This document shows, in pieces, positions 35,537 to 43,507 of a DNA stretch of 64,000 nt. Source of the DNA: Planococcus sp. CPCC 101016 (GTDB lineage Bacteria > Bacillota > Bacilli > Bacillales_A > Planococcaceae); the NCBI RefSeq assembly GCF_007859295.1, contig NZ_VOHB01000002.1, positions 1,923,624-1,987,623 on the forward strand, read 5' to 3'. Position 1 is the stretch's first letter. Each line of letters opens with the position of its first letter. The position numbers and the translations under genes are program-made. Below the pieces are notes generated by a model, which saw nothing but the letters and a program-made list of their open reading frames with translations, was not told where the DNA came from and searched no databases.

Positions 35537-36742
35537 ATGAAACTGAATAGAAATTTTAACCTATTGCTTACCGGTCAGTCTTTAGCTAATATCGGCGATA
35601 TCTTGTATATCGTCGGCATCATTTACACCATCTTTGAATGGACCGGCTCTGCAACGGCGGCCGCTTTTGTGCCTTTCATCATTACCGGCTCCATGTTCAT
35701 CTCGAACACGTTGACGCCTTTATTGATGGGACGTTTCAATCTGAAATGGCTGCTTGCCGGATCTCAACTGGGAAAAACAGTCATTTTAATGGCACTCGCT
35801 TTTTGGATGCCGCAGTTATCTACGAGCAATTACGCTGGGGCGTTTGTAATCATCAGTTTTATCGCCCTACTGGATGGCTGTGCCAATCCGGTGACTCGTT
35901 CTCTCATTCCGATTTATGTAAAAAAAGATTTGCTTTTGAAAGCAAATGGAATTACGGAAACGGTGACACAGTTAATTCAGACCGCGATGTGGTTTGTAGG
36001 GAGTTCACTGCTGATTTGGCTGACAGCAAATAACTTGATGTGGTTGACGGCCGGATTGTTTTTGCTTTCCAGTATCCTGTTAAGCGGCTTGGATTCTGTA
36101 GACTTCACTCCTGCAAAGCAACAGGGAACGTGGCAGCAAATCACCAGCGGCTGGAAGACGGTTTTGGCTTCGCCGCTACTGAAGCGAATCGCCTTTATGG
36201 ATGTATTGGAAACAATAGCCGGCAGCGTATGGATTGCGGCAATCCTTTATGTATTTGTCAGCGAAGCGTTGGGAGCCAGCGAAAAATGGTGGGGCTTCAT
36301 CAATGGATCGTTCTTTCTTGGAGTGATCGCGGGGAGCCTCGTATGCCTATGGTTCTCTGCCTGGATTCACCAAAAACTCGGTCCAATGATCTTTTTTGGT
36401 GCAATCTTCAGCAGTTTGGCAACCCTTTTCTTCGGAATAAATTCCGTGCCGGTTCTGGCATTGCTTCTTTCTTTCCTGGTCGGTATTTTCAGTCAACTGA
36501 AGAACATTCCGCAGCAAACAGTCATTCAGACAAGTGTTGCAAAAGCCGAATTGCCAACCGTTTTTACGACCCTAGGCGCAATTGGAACCGGAACTTTCGG
36601 AGTGGCATCCCTTTTGATGGGTGTTCTGGCAGATGTATTCGGAATACGTGCAGTCTTTATGTTGTCCGGTCTGTTATTGGTTGGGGTCAGTTTGATTGCC
36701 TTCACGGGATTGGTCTATTTCAGGAAAATCGTTCAACTGTAA
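35537..36742 (+). CDS. MFS efflux protein (macrolide-efflux-like)
   Basis: 401 residues, 12 helices. The N-terminal part FNLLLTGQSLANIGDILYIV and helix 4-5 region DGCANPVTRSLIPIYVKKDLLLKANG resemble the MefA/enterobactin-exporter (DHA3-like) subgroup. It is expected to export an antibiotic or a siderophore-like compound using the proton gradient. The Shine-Dalgarno GGGGGA is unusually strong and lies in a possible pairing with the leader, suggesting translational control. Followed by a strong terminator. Confidence 0.85.
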   Translation: MKLNRNFNLLLTGQSLANIGDILYIVGIIYTIFEWTGSATAAAFVPFIITGSMFISNTLTPLLMGRFNLKWLLAGSQLGKTVILMALAFWMPQLSTSNYAGAFVIISFIALLDGCANPVTRSLIPIYVKKDLLLKANGITETVTQLIQTAMWFVGSSLLIWLTANNLMWLTAGLFLLSSILLSGLDSVDFTPAKQQGTWQQITSGWKTVLASPLLKRIAFMDVLETIAGSVWIAAILYVFVSEALGASEKWWGFINGSFFLGVIAGSLVCLWFSAWIHQKLGPMIFFGAIFSSLATLFFGINSVPVLALLLSFLVGIFSQLKNIPQQTVIQTSVAKAELPTVFTTLGAIGTGTFGVASLLMGVLADVFGIRAVFMLSGLLLVGVSLIAFTGLVYFRKIVQL

Positions 36743-36747
36743 CCATC

Positions 36748-36786
36748 AAGAAAGAAGCAACCAATATAGGCGGTTGCTTCTTTCTT
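36748..36786 (+). terminator. Terminator of the MFS gene
   Basis: 15-bp perfect stem, arms AAGAAAGAAGCAACC and GGTTGCTTCTTTCTT. Confidence 0.9.
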
Positions 36787-36855
36787 CTGTCAGCTGGGCA
36801 TCTGAATATGAAAGTACAATCTCTGCTTTACATGAATTGAAAAGGAGGTGGTCAA

Positions 36856-37377
36856 ATGGTTGATTATCGCGTTCGCACAACAAGAGCCTATAGCGAAAAA
36901 ATAGGAGAACTTGTTGCCATGCTGAACTACACAAGGCAGACCACATTAAGTGAAATTGCCGGACTGACACAGGCTGAACTGGATCACCTGCCGGAAAAAA
37001 ATTCGAACTCGATTGCTTCTCTTTTGCTGCATATCGCTGCAATTGAGTTTGTTCATCAAATTATCTCAAATGAAAATAGAGACTTAACTGAACACGAATA
37101 TAAAAAATGGAGTATTGCTCTAGAGCTTGGAGATAGAGCAAGGGCAAAACTAACAAACCTTACACTCGAGCACTGTTTGCATGAGCTCCAGCAAGTCAGA
37201 GGTGATACATTAAACTTGCTGAAATCCAAACAAGACGCCTGGTTGTATAAAGAAAATAAATGGGACAACGGAATTTCTTACAACAATTATTATCTTTGGT
37301 TCCATGTACTCGAGGAAGAAATCAGTCATAGAGGACAGATTAAAGCTATTATTCGAGTGATGAGAAGTAAAAAATAA
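36856..37377 (+). CDS. DinB family protein
   Basis: 173-residue four-helix DinB-type protein (DUF664-like). Likely metal-binding histidines: LLLHIAAIEFVHQI and WFHVLEEEISHRGQI. The family includes thiol S-transferases for drug or electrophile detoxification. ATG follows AAAAGGAGGTGG. It lies just downstream of the MFS gene terminator. Confidence 0.8.
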   Translation: MVDYRVRTTRAYSEKIGELVAMLNYTRQTTLSEIAGLTQAELDHLPEKNSNSIASLLLHIAAIEFVHQIISNENRDLTEHEYKKWSIALELGDRARAKLTNLTLEHCLHELQQVRGDTLNLLKSKQDAWLYKENKWDNGISYNNYYLWFHVLEEEISHRGQIKAIIRVMRSKK

Positions 37378-37649
37378 TTTCTATTCATCTATTCACCTTT
37401 TCTATTCACAATTATTCATTCAGGCTATTTTCACTATAGTACAAAATTGAATATCAAAGAAATAATTATTCAATAAATGCTATTCAACAAAAAGTACGGA
37501 ATGATAATAAATGGTGTTTAGGGTGAATAATATTCATAAAAGTTATTATATGCTGATTAACCAAAAGAAATTCTAGTCAGCTGACTACTCATATTCATCA
37601 GGATAATTAATCTTGCCAATAAAAGCAGTTGAAAGAAAGGAATAGTTTC

Positions 37650-37814
37650 ATGCCAGATCTGATCTTAATTGTCATTGTTGTTTTTATAGCCATATTAATA
37701 ATCAACTTTGCTGTGAGTTTCCTTCTTGGTCTTCATGGAAAAACCCACTGGGTGATTTCTACGGTCATCTGCTTTTTATTCACGTTATTATTCATTGTGA
37801 TGTTAGGATGGTAG
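37650..37814 (+). CDS. 54-residue membrane protein
   Basis: Two hydrophobic helices (about 3-24, LILIVIVVFIAILIINFAVSF, and 34-53, ISTVICFLFTLLFIVMLG) around the loop GLHGKTHW. ATG at 37650 follows AAGGAATAG and is preferred over a TTG 21 bp upstream. No family recognised. Confidence 0.6.
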   Translation: MPDLILIVIVVFIAILIINFAVSFLLGLHGKTHWVISTVICFLFTLLFIVMLGW

Positions 37815-37828
37815 CTTTAGAAATGCAA

Positions 37829-37868
37829 AAAGAACGGTTAAATGCGAGCTTGCATTTAACCGTTCTTT
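37829..37868. terminator. Bidirectional terminator
   Basis: 17-bp perfect stem, arms AAAGAACGGTTAAATGC and GCATTTAACCGTTCTTT, 6-nt loop, between convergent genes. Confidence 0.9.
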
Positions 37869-37885
37869 AGTTTTACTTCATGAAC

Positions 37886-39481
37886 TTATCCATTCACTTT
37901 CTTCGAACCGCTCCAGTACATCTCTCTTAAGCGGAATTTCTGAAGCTTTCCTGTAGCGGTTTTCGGTAACGCCTCGACAAATTCTACCGATTTAGGTGCT
38001 TTAAAATGCGCCATATTGTCACGGGTATAAGCGATTATGTCCTGTTCGGTGACAGTTGCTCCCTGCTGTAGGACAATGATCGCTTTTGGCACTTCTCCCC
38101 ATTTCTCATCCGGAACCGCTATAACAGCCACTTCCAATATATCCGGGTGCTTGTACAAAACACCTTCAATCTCTGTAGAGGAAATGTTTTCGCCGCCAGA
38201 GATAATCATGTCTTTGATGCGATCCTGAATTTCGATATAGCCATCCGAATAAGTTACGGCCAAGTCGCCTGTATAGAACCAGCCGTCTTTAATTGCTTCT
38301 GCTGTCTTTTCTGGATCTTTATAGTAGCCGCTCATCACAACATTTCCGCGTGTAATAATTTCGCCCAACTCTTTGCCGTTCCATGCCACTTCTTTGCCAT
38401 CCTCCTGATTAACGACTTTGGTTTCACCGTTAAATGCCAGCTCAATGCCTTGCCGTGCTTTGATGGTCGCTTGTTCGTCCGAAGATTTATCATCAAATTC
38501 CTTTTTCCATTCGTTGTAGAGGATAAATGGAGAAGTTTCCGTCAGCCCATAGACATGCATCATGTTCAGACCCAGCAATTCCTGCGCTTTGCCGATCAAG
38601 GCAGCTGCAGGCGGCGCTCCCGCTGTCCCCATACGCGGATTAGTAGTAATTTTGATGGTTTTCGCTTTTGGTTCATTGACCAACATGTTTATAACTGTCG
38701 GTGCGCCGCAGAGAACAGATATTTTATGCGTTTCAAACAGGTCCAATATTACTGGCGGATCAACTTTGCGCAGGCAGACATGGGTCCCACCCGCTGCGGT
38801 AATCGCCCATATGCCTCCCCATCCATTCGCATGGAACATCGGCAGGGTATGTAGATAGACATCGTCGTGCACCACTTTCAAATGATAAAGAAAGTTAGCT
38901 GCATTTAAATAATTGCTCCGATGCGACAGCATAACCCCTTTTGGATTAGAGGTCGTCCCGCTTGTGTAATTTAGCGTCAGCATCTGGTTTTCATCAATTC
39001 TAACTTCAGGTAGAATAAAACCACTGTCAACCTGTATGAAATTTTCATAAGAAACACCATCAATTTTTGAATCCTGCCCCTCCACTTCTACGACGATGTA
39101 TTTCTCAATCGGTAACTTCTCTTGAATATCTTCAATTATCTTGCCAAATTCTGCGTCGACGATCAGTGTTTTTGCGTCGCTGTGGTTGATGATATATTCC
39201 AGGTCTTTTGCCGCGAGCCGGTAATTGAGCGGCACCATGACTGCCCCAATCTGACTGATTCCGTAAAAACATTCCAGCATATAATGGGTATTGGGCAACA
39301 TCACTGCGACATGATCGCCTTGCTGGATTCCAGCCGAGTGCAACGCGAAGGACAGCTGGTCTGTACGCTCTCCAAATTCTTTGTATGTAAAGGTTTTCTG
39401 TTCATCGATGATGGCCACTTTTTCTGGGTAATACTTAATGGCTCTGCGTTTCCAATCGAGTGGTGTTAATGGTGCAATCAT
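37886..39481 (-). CDS. Fatty acyl-CoA synthetase (AMP-forming)
   Basis: 531-residue ANL enzyme activating a fatty acid with ATP and CoA. Motifs: phosphate loop YTSGTTSNPKGVMLSH (about 177-192), HVYGLTETSP, YYKDPEKTAEAIKDGWFYTGD, IKDMIISGGENIS, and the catalytic lysine in PKTATGKLQKFRLRE. The size and layout match AlkK/medium-chain and long-chain synthetases of Bacillales. ATG follows AAGGGAG. Single gene; chain length preference cannot be read. Confidence 0.88.
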   Translation of the reverse strand: MIAPLTPLDWKRRAIKYYPEKVAIIDEQKTFTYKEFGERTDQLSFALHSAGIQQGDHVAVMLPNTHYMLECFYGISQIGAVMVPLNYRLAAKDLEYIINHSDAKTLIVDAEFGKIIEDIQEKLPIEKYIVVEVEGQDSKIDGVSYENFIQVDSGFILPEVRIDENQMLTLNYTSGTTSNPKGVMLSHRSNYLNAANFLYHLKVVHDDVYLHTLPMFHANGWGGIWAITAAGGTHVCLRKVDPPVILDLFETHKISVLCGAPTVINMLVNEPKAKTIKITTNPRMGTAGAPPAAALIGKAQELLGLNMMHVYGLTETSPFILYNEWKKEFDDKSSDEQATIKARQGIELAFNGETKVVNQEDGKEVAWNGKELGEIITRGNVVMSGYYKDPEKTAEAIKDGWFYTGDLAVTYSDGYIEIQDRIKDMIISGGENISSTEIEGVLYKHPDILEVAVIAVPDEKWGEVPKAIIVLQQGATVTEQDIIAYTRDNMAHFKAPKSVEFVEALPKTATGKLQKFRLREMYWSGSKKVNG

Positions 39482-39600
39482 CTTTTGGCTCCCTTCAACT
39501 TGAAATTCACATTCCTGTTATATATCAAGTATAGGTAGCACCCGAATCTGTGTCAATACAGTTTTCGGAATCGATTGATAATTCAGGCAATCATAGAAAA

Positions 39601-39632
39601 AACCGGCAACTTCAATTAAGTAGCTGCCGGTT
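39601..39632 (-). terminator. Terminator at the end of the ars operon
   Basis: Arms AACCGGCA and TGCCGGTT with an inner partial stem; downstream of the HesB-like gene. Confidence 0.8.
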
Positions 39633-39654
39633 GAATGAGCTTGTAGGATTCAGC

Positions 39655-39927
39655 TCAACAATTGCTTTCTGGAAGGCCTTCTAGTACCAGTCCACCGTTC
39701 TTGAAATCGAGTGATACTTCTTCCACCATGGTGCTGACGCGCTCATCTAGCGCTACCTGGATGCCGTTGACTTCTTTTATGACGTCACCTTGTTCCGGCG
39801 CGTCCATCGACAGCCCAAATTGCGGTCCACAGCAGCCTTGTCCCGCAAAATAAAAGCGGATGCCTTGTGCTTCATTTTCTTTCATCGAATCAAGCAACAT
39901 GTCTTTAGCTGGTTGTGTGATATTCAT
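39655..39927 (-). CDS. HesB/IscA-like protein in the ars operon
   Basis: 90 residues in the HesB/IscA fold: MNITQPAKDMLLDSM, the GIRFYFAGQGCCGPQFGLSM strand with a CC pair, and a C-terminal strand ending LPESNC. The canonical CxC at the C-terminus of IscA is reduced to a single terminal cysteine, so it may bind a metalloid or a different Fe-S site. It starts 13 bp after arsA on the same strand and is the last gene of the ars operon. Role inferred from context only. Confidence 0.78.
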   Translation of the reverse strand: MNITQPAKDMLLDSMKENEAQGIRFYFAGQGCCGPQFGLSMDAPEQGDVIKEVNGIQVALDERVSTMVEEVSLDFKNGGLVLEGLPESNC

Positions 39928-39940
39928 AAATAAATCCCCC

Positions 39941-41707
39941 TTAAGTGGTTACGAGTTTCTTCATCTTTTCATAGCCGATGCTATTCTGTGCCTGCCATGG
40001 AATCAAAGCAGTCCGCTCAGCCAGTTCACTGCTGACTTTATGGATCCATGGCAATTCACTTCTGGCTTTTGCTTGCAGAAGCGATTCAGTTGTTCCGGTC
40101 CCGGCAAGGCTTTGATTGATAATCCAGTTTTTCGGGTGGATGCCTGCCCGCTTCAAATCTTGTTGCAGACGTGCCGCTTCATAAACAGGCGTCGCTTCCG
40201 GCAAAGTAACAAGCAAGACATCGGTTTCTTTCGGATCTCGCAGACGCGGCAATAAATTTTGAACACTTTCCGGAACTTCTCCGGTTGAACGTTCCAGTTC
40301 CCGGTGGTAAGTTTGCGTTGCGTCCAGCAGCAATAAGGTATGGCCAGTTGGCGCAGTGTCGATAATGACGATTTCATTGTCCGCTTTAGCGACAACTTCC
40401 GCAAAAGCACGGAATACGGCAATTTCTTCTGTACACGGCGAACGCAGATCTTCTTCGAGATAAGCCCGTGCCTCATCATCCAATGGCCCTGCCGTTCCCA
40501 TGACTTGTGCTTTGTACAGTTCAACTTCCAGCTGTGGCTCGATGCGGGATACCGTTAAGCGGTCACCCCCCGTTCCTTCAAAGCGGTCTGCCAAGTGCGC
40601 GGCCGGATCAGTGGTCGTCAAATGGACATGATGCCCTTTTTCAGCCAAGCCGACGGCGAGCAGCGAGGCGACGGTCGTTTTGCCGACTCCGCCTTTTCCC
40701 ATTGTCAGAATGACACGCGTTTCCTGCATGGAATAATAATTCACTAAGTCCTTCACACTGGCCAGTTTAGCAAGTAAATGATCCGACTCAGGAGCAGGAC
40801 ACCATTCAGGGTTCTGGAACAAGCGCCGCAGGTTGGCGATGCCGGTCAATGAGAATGCAACAAATGGCAACTTGTAAGCAGGCAGATTTTTTAGCTCAGC
40901 AGGCATTGCAGTTAGCGCTTGCTGGTGCTGAGATGAAAATGCCCGTGACACGAGGTCTTCCGTTTGAACCGGTGAATAAACACCATTCAGAATCAGCACT
41001 TGATTGCCAATGCCGATGCTTTGAAGTTCTTTAGACGCACGGGCGGCTTCTTTGAAAGACGCCGTATCCGGACGCGCCACCAAAACCAGCGTCGTCTGAT
41101 CGGAATCGGACAAAGCTTTTACCGTTTTGGCATAAAGATCTTTCTTGGCATCGAGACCAGCAAGCGGCCCCAGGCAAGATGCACCGTGCGTGGAATCGTC
41201 CAGAAAACCGCTCCAGGCAGTCGGCAACTTCAAAAGCCGCAAGGTATGGCCGGTGGGTGCCGTGTCAAAAAGAATATGATCGTAATCATCCATAACTTGT
41301 TCATCCGCCAACAGTTTGGTGAATTCGTCGAATGCGGCAATTTCCACTGTGCAAGCACCAGAAAGCTGTTCTTCCATTTGATCGACAACCGCTTCCGGCA
41401 GTTTTCCCCGGTATGGGCCTACTACTGATTCACGATAAGTACGTGCGGCTTCTTCGGGATCCAAATTGCAGGCGAACAAGTTGTGGATGCCGCCAATTTC
41501 TTGAGGCTCATTGGTCAACTCTACTCCAAATACGTCTTGGAGGTTCGAGGCAGGATCCGTACTGACCAGCAGCACCCGTTTTCCTGAATCCGCTAACGCA
41601 ACAGCTGTTGCAGATGCAGTTGAGGTTTTGCCGACCCCGCCTTTACCGGTGAAAAACAGAAACGGCGTTTTGTTGACATCCGATGGATTAAATATTCTGC
41701 CGGTCAT
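39941..41707 (-). CDS. arsA: ArsA, arsenite pump ATPase
   Basis: 588-residue ATPase that powers ArsB or Acr3 arsenite efflux. It has two homologous halves, each with a P-loop (GKGGVGKTS at 21-29 and GKGGVGKTT near 335) and the DTAPTGHTLRLL/DTAPTGHTLLLL signature. The three metalloid cysteines are present: CTVEIAAF, SCLGPLAG and CTEEIAVF, corresponding to Cys113, Cys172 and Cys422 of the R773 protein. It overlaps arsD by four bases. No membrane partner is in the window, so it must work with a channel elsewhere, or its role differs. Confidence 0.93.
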   Translation of the reverse strand: MTGRIFNPSDVNKTPFLFFTGKGGVGKTSTASATAVALADSGKRVLLVSTDPASNLQDVFGVELTNEPQEIGGIHNLFACNLDPEEAARTYRESVVGPYRGKLPEAVVDQMEEQLSGACTVEIAAFDEFTKLLADEQVMDDYDHILFDTAPTGHTLRLLKLPTAWSGFLDDSTHGASCLGPLAGLDAKKDLYAKTVKALSDSDQTTLVLVARPDTASFKEAARASKELQSIGIGNQVLILNGVYSPVQTEDLVSRAFSSQHQQALTAMPAELKNLPAYKLPFVAFSLTGIANLRRLFQNPEWCPAPESDHLLAKLASVKDLVNYYSMQETRVILTMGKGGVGKTTVASLLAVGLAEKGHHVHLTTTDPAAHLADRFEGTGGDRLTVSRIEPQLEVELYKAQVMGTAGPLDDEARAYLEEDLRSPCTEEIAVFRAFAEVVAKADNEIVIIDTAPTGHTLLLLDATQTYHRELERSTGEVPESVQNLLPRLRDPKETDVLLVTLPEATPVYEAARLQQDLKRAGIHPKNWIINQSLAGTGTTESLLQAKARSELPWIHKVSSELAERTALIPWQAQNSIGYEKMKKLVTT

Positions 41708-42081
41708 TTTGCACCGGGTGAAGCGATTTTGACGTCTAGGCCGAGGCTTGGTTGTTTAACCGTCTGCAATTCAGATGCTTCTACGCCAAACCATTCAGCA
41801 AATTCCTCTGCAGCGGGATAATCGCCTATTTTAGCAATTTCTCCATCCACCAGTACTACAGGAAGCGAGTCGACGCCTTTATCAAACAACAAGGCATTGA
41901 CCGTTTTGTTTTCAACAAAAGCCGCAGGATCGTTTCCTAAATTAAAGCGTTTGATGTCAAATCCTTTTTTCTCCAATGAAAAAACGGCAGCTGCCACAGC
42001 AGTCAATTTCGGATCCACTACAGGTCCGCAAACGCCGGTATCGCAGCACATTGCCGGATCGTATATCGTCACTTTTGTCAT
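41704..42081 (-). CDS. arsD: ArsD, arsenite metallochaperone
   Basis: About 125 residues with a thioredoxin-like fold that hands As(III) or Sb(III) to ArsA. Cys12, Cys13 and Cys18 of the chaperone site are present (MCCDTGVCGP). The additional C-terminal cysteine pairs of the R773 protein are missing, as in many Bacillales. ATG 42081 has AAAGGAG at 10 bases; an ATG three codons upstream is too close. It overlaps arsA by four bases and is likely translationally coupled to it. Confidence 0.92.
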   Translation of the reverse strand: MTKVTIYDPAMCCDTGVCGPVVDPKLTAVAAAVFSLEKKGFDIKRFNLGNDPAAFVENKTVNALLFDKGVDSLPVVLVDGEIAKIGDYPAAEEFAEWFGVEASELQTVKQPSLGLDVKIASPGAK

Positions 42082-42103
42082 GCTATCCATTCTCCTTTAA
42101 CAG

Positions 42104-42523
42104 TCAGTTTCCTGTTTCAGCGAAAGTCTGTATGCGAGTTCCAATCGAATCGCGAACCGTTTGGAAGACCGTCCATTTCTCTTCATCCGTGCCTTGCGCT
42201 TTTGCCGGGTCTTCAAAGCCCCAGTGCTCGCGTCTAACATGAGGCGGAGTCATCGGACACTTATCAGCCGCGTCGCCACAAAGTGTGACAACAAAGTCTG
42301 CGTTGTTCAATAATTCACTGTCTATGATGTCCGAAGTCTGATTGGATATATCGATGCCCACTTCGTTCATGGCTTTTACTGCATTCGGATTTAATCCGTG
42401 CGCTTCAATCCCTGCGCTGTATACATCCCATTCATCCGCTAAATGCTTCTTTGCCCAGCCTTCAGCCATTTGGCTGCGGCAGGAATTTCCGGTACATAAA
42501 AAATAGATGGTTTTTTTCGGCAT
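42104..42523 (-). CDS. arsC: ArsC, arsenate reductase (thioredoxin type)
   Basis: 139 residues of the low-molecular-weight phosphatase-like ArsC family. The active-site loop CTGNSCRS holds Cys10 and Arg16; the relay cysteines are Cys82 and Cys89 ([10 protein letters not shown]). It reduces arsenate to arsenite with thioredoxin, making the substrate for efflux. ATG follows AAAAGGAG. Second gene of the arsR-arsC-arsD-arsA-hesB operon. Confidence 0.94.
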   Translation of the reverse strand: MPKKTIYFLCTGNSCRSQMAEGWAKKHLADEWDVYSAGIEAHGLNPNAVKAMNEVGIDISNQTSDIIDSELLNNADFVVTLCGDAADKCPMTPPHVRREHWGFEDPAKAQGTDEEKWTVFQTVRDSIGTRIQTFAETGN

Positions 42524-42617
42524 AATGAGTTCTCCTTTTTCTCAGCAACTTAGGCTAATAGCTTATTTTATTCGTTCGTTATCATTTAATCTTTTGTATG
42601 CGTTCGTGTTCTGTTTT

Positions 42618-42965
42618 TTAACAGCAATCCACAGGTGCTTCTTTCGCGCGCAAGGCAACAAGCTGCGGATCTGAATCTTCGATATGACTTAAAATATCGT
42701 GCACCAATGGCGCGTGGACAGAATCTTTATTCATGGAATAAAACCGCCATTGTCCTCTTCTGTTTTCCTTTACGAGTCCCGCGTGTTTCAGCTTGCGCAG
42801 ATGCTGGCTGATGGCCGGTTGACTCATGTCAAACATTTCAACAAATTGGCAGACGCATAACTCATTCGACTCCACCAACTTCATCATTAATAAGCGGGTT
42901 GAATCACTGACAGCTTTCAGGCAAACCGTAACGTCAGATGCAGATTGTTTTGCTAAAGTCTCCAT
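42618..42965 (-). CDS. arsR: ArsR-type repressor, first copy
   Basis: 115-residue ArsR/SmtB winged-helix repressor. Recognition region: FDMSQPAISQHLRKLKHAGL. The inducer-binding pair Cys37-x-Cys39 is in ELCVCQF. An extra vicinal cysteine pair closes the protein (PVDCC). It opens the ars operon and most likely binds the TATATAAC palindrome (42991-43012) just upstream. ATG follows CAAAGGAGTGG. Confidence 0.9.
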   Translation of the reverse strand: METLAKQSASDVTVCLKAVSDSTRLLMMKLVESNELCVCQFVEMFDMSQPAISQHLRKLKHAGLVKENRRGQWRFYSMNKDSVHAPLVHDILSHIEDSDPQLVALRAKEAPVDCC

Positions 42966-42990
42966 TCAAATCCACTCCTTTGCGATTTAG

Positions 42991-43012
42991 TATATAACGA
43001 ATTTGTTATATA
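42991..43012. promoter_or_regulatory. Palindrome upstream of arsR (first copy)
   Basis: Perfect arms TATATAAC and GTTATATA with a 6-nt centre, 25 bp upstream of the arsR start. Likely operator and/or overlapping -10 region. Confidence 0.6.
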
Positions 43013-43022
43013 AGTCAATTGT

Positions 43023-43076
43023 GATGTAAATCAACTAATAAATCAACTTTTTTTGATTTATTAGTTGATTCACATC
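43023..43076. promoter_or_regulatory. Long palindrome between the divergent ars units
   Basis: Perfect 18-bp arms starting AATCAACTAATAAATCAA and ending in the exact complement, 6-nt centre, extended by GATGT/ACATC beyond one mismatch. Contains the ATCAA..TTGAT words of ArsR-family boxes. Confidence 0.65.
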
Positions 43077-43099
43077 CCGTTTCAGGTTATATTTAATTC

Positions 43100-43115
43100 A
43101 TCAAATAAAATTGAT
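43100..43115. promoter_or_regulatory. ArsR-like box before the second arsR
   Basis: ATCAAATAAAATTGAT, a 5-6-5 palindrome 22 bp upstream of the second arsR start. Confidence 0.55.
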
Positions 43116-43137
43116 TTAATGGAAAGCAGGGATTGAA

Positions 43138-43467
43138 ATGGCTCAACAGCTGGAGAAAGAACTGGATTTCACGTTAGCTTTCGAGCGCACTGCTCAAAAA
43201 TTCAAAGCGTTGGCAGATCCTAAACGATTGGAGCTCTTGAAGTTGATTTGCGAGAAAGGGTCAGTCTGTGTCTGTGACCTTGTTGAGGAAATGGATATGC
43301 CTCAATCGAAATTGTCCTATCATTTAAAAATTCTGTTGAATGCTGAATTGTTAACAAAAGAAACAAAAGGCACTTGGAGCTATTATGCATTGAATAATCC
43401 TGAAATAAAGCGGCTGATCGCTGCAGATATTTGTCGCCTGATTGACCCATCGTGCAGAACTCATTAA
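43138..43467 (+). CDS. arsR: ArsR-type repressor, second copy
   Basis: 109-residue ArsR/SmtB repressor with recognition segment MDMPQSKLSYHLKILLNAELL and inducer cysteines Cys44 and Cys46 in SVCVCDL, plus a third cysteine in DPSCRTH near the end. Only moderately like the first copy, so it is not a recent duplicate. It is divergent from the main ars operon and followed 40 bp later by the flavoprotein gene, with which it forms a two-gene operon. Confidence 0.9.
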   Translation: MAQQLEKELDFTLAFERTAQKFKALADPKRLELLKLICEKGSVCVCDLVEEMDMPQSKLSYHLKILLNAELLTKETKGTWSYYALNNPEIKRLIAADICRLIDPSCRTH

Positions 43468-43507
43468 TCTAGCAGCCAAACAAAATAAGAAAAAGGAGTG
43501 CTTTGAA

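Noticed and set aside
36040..36840. Second frame inside the MFS gene
   Set aside because: Overlaps a clear 12-helix transporter and has no protein-like pattern.
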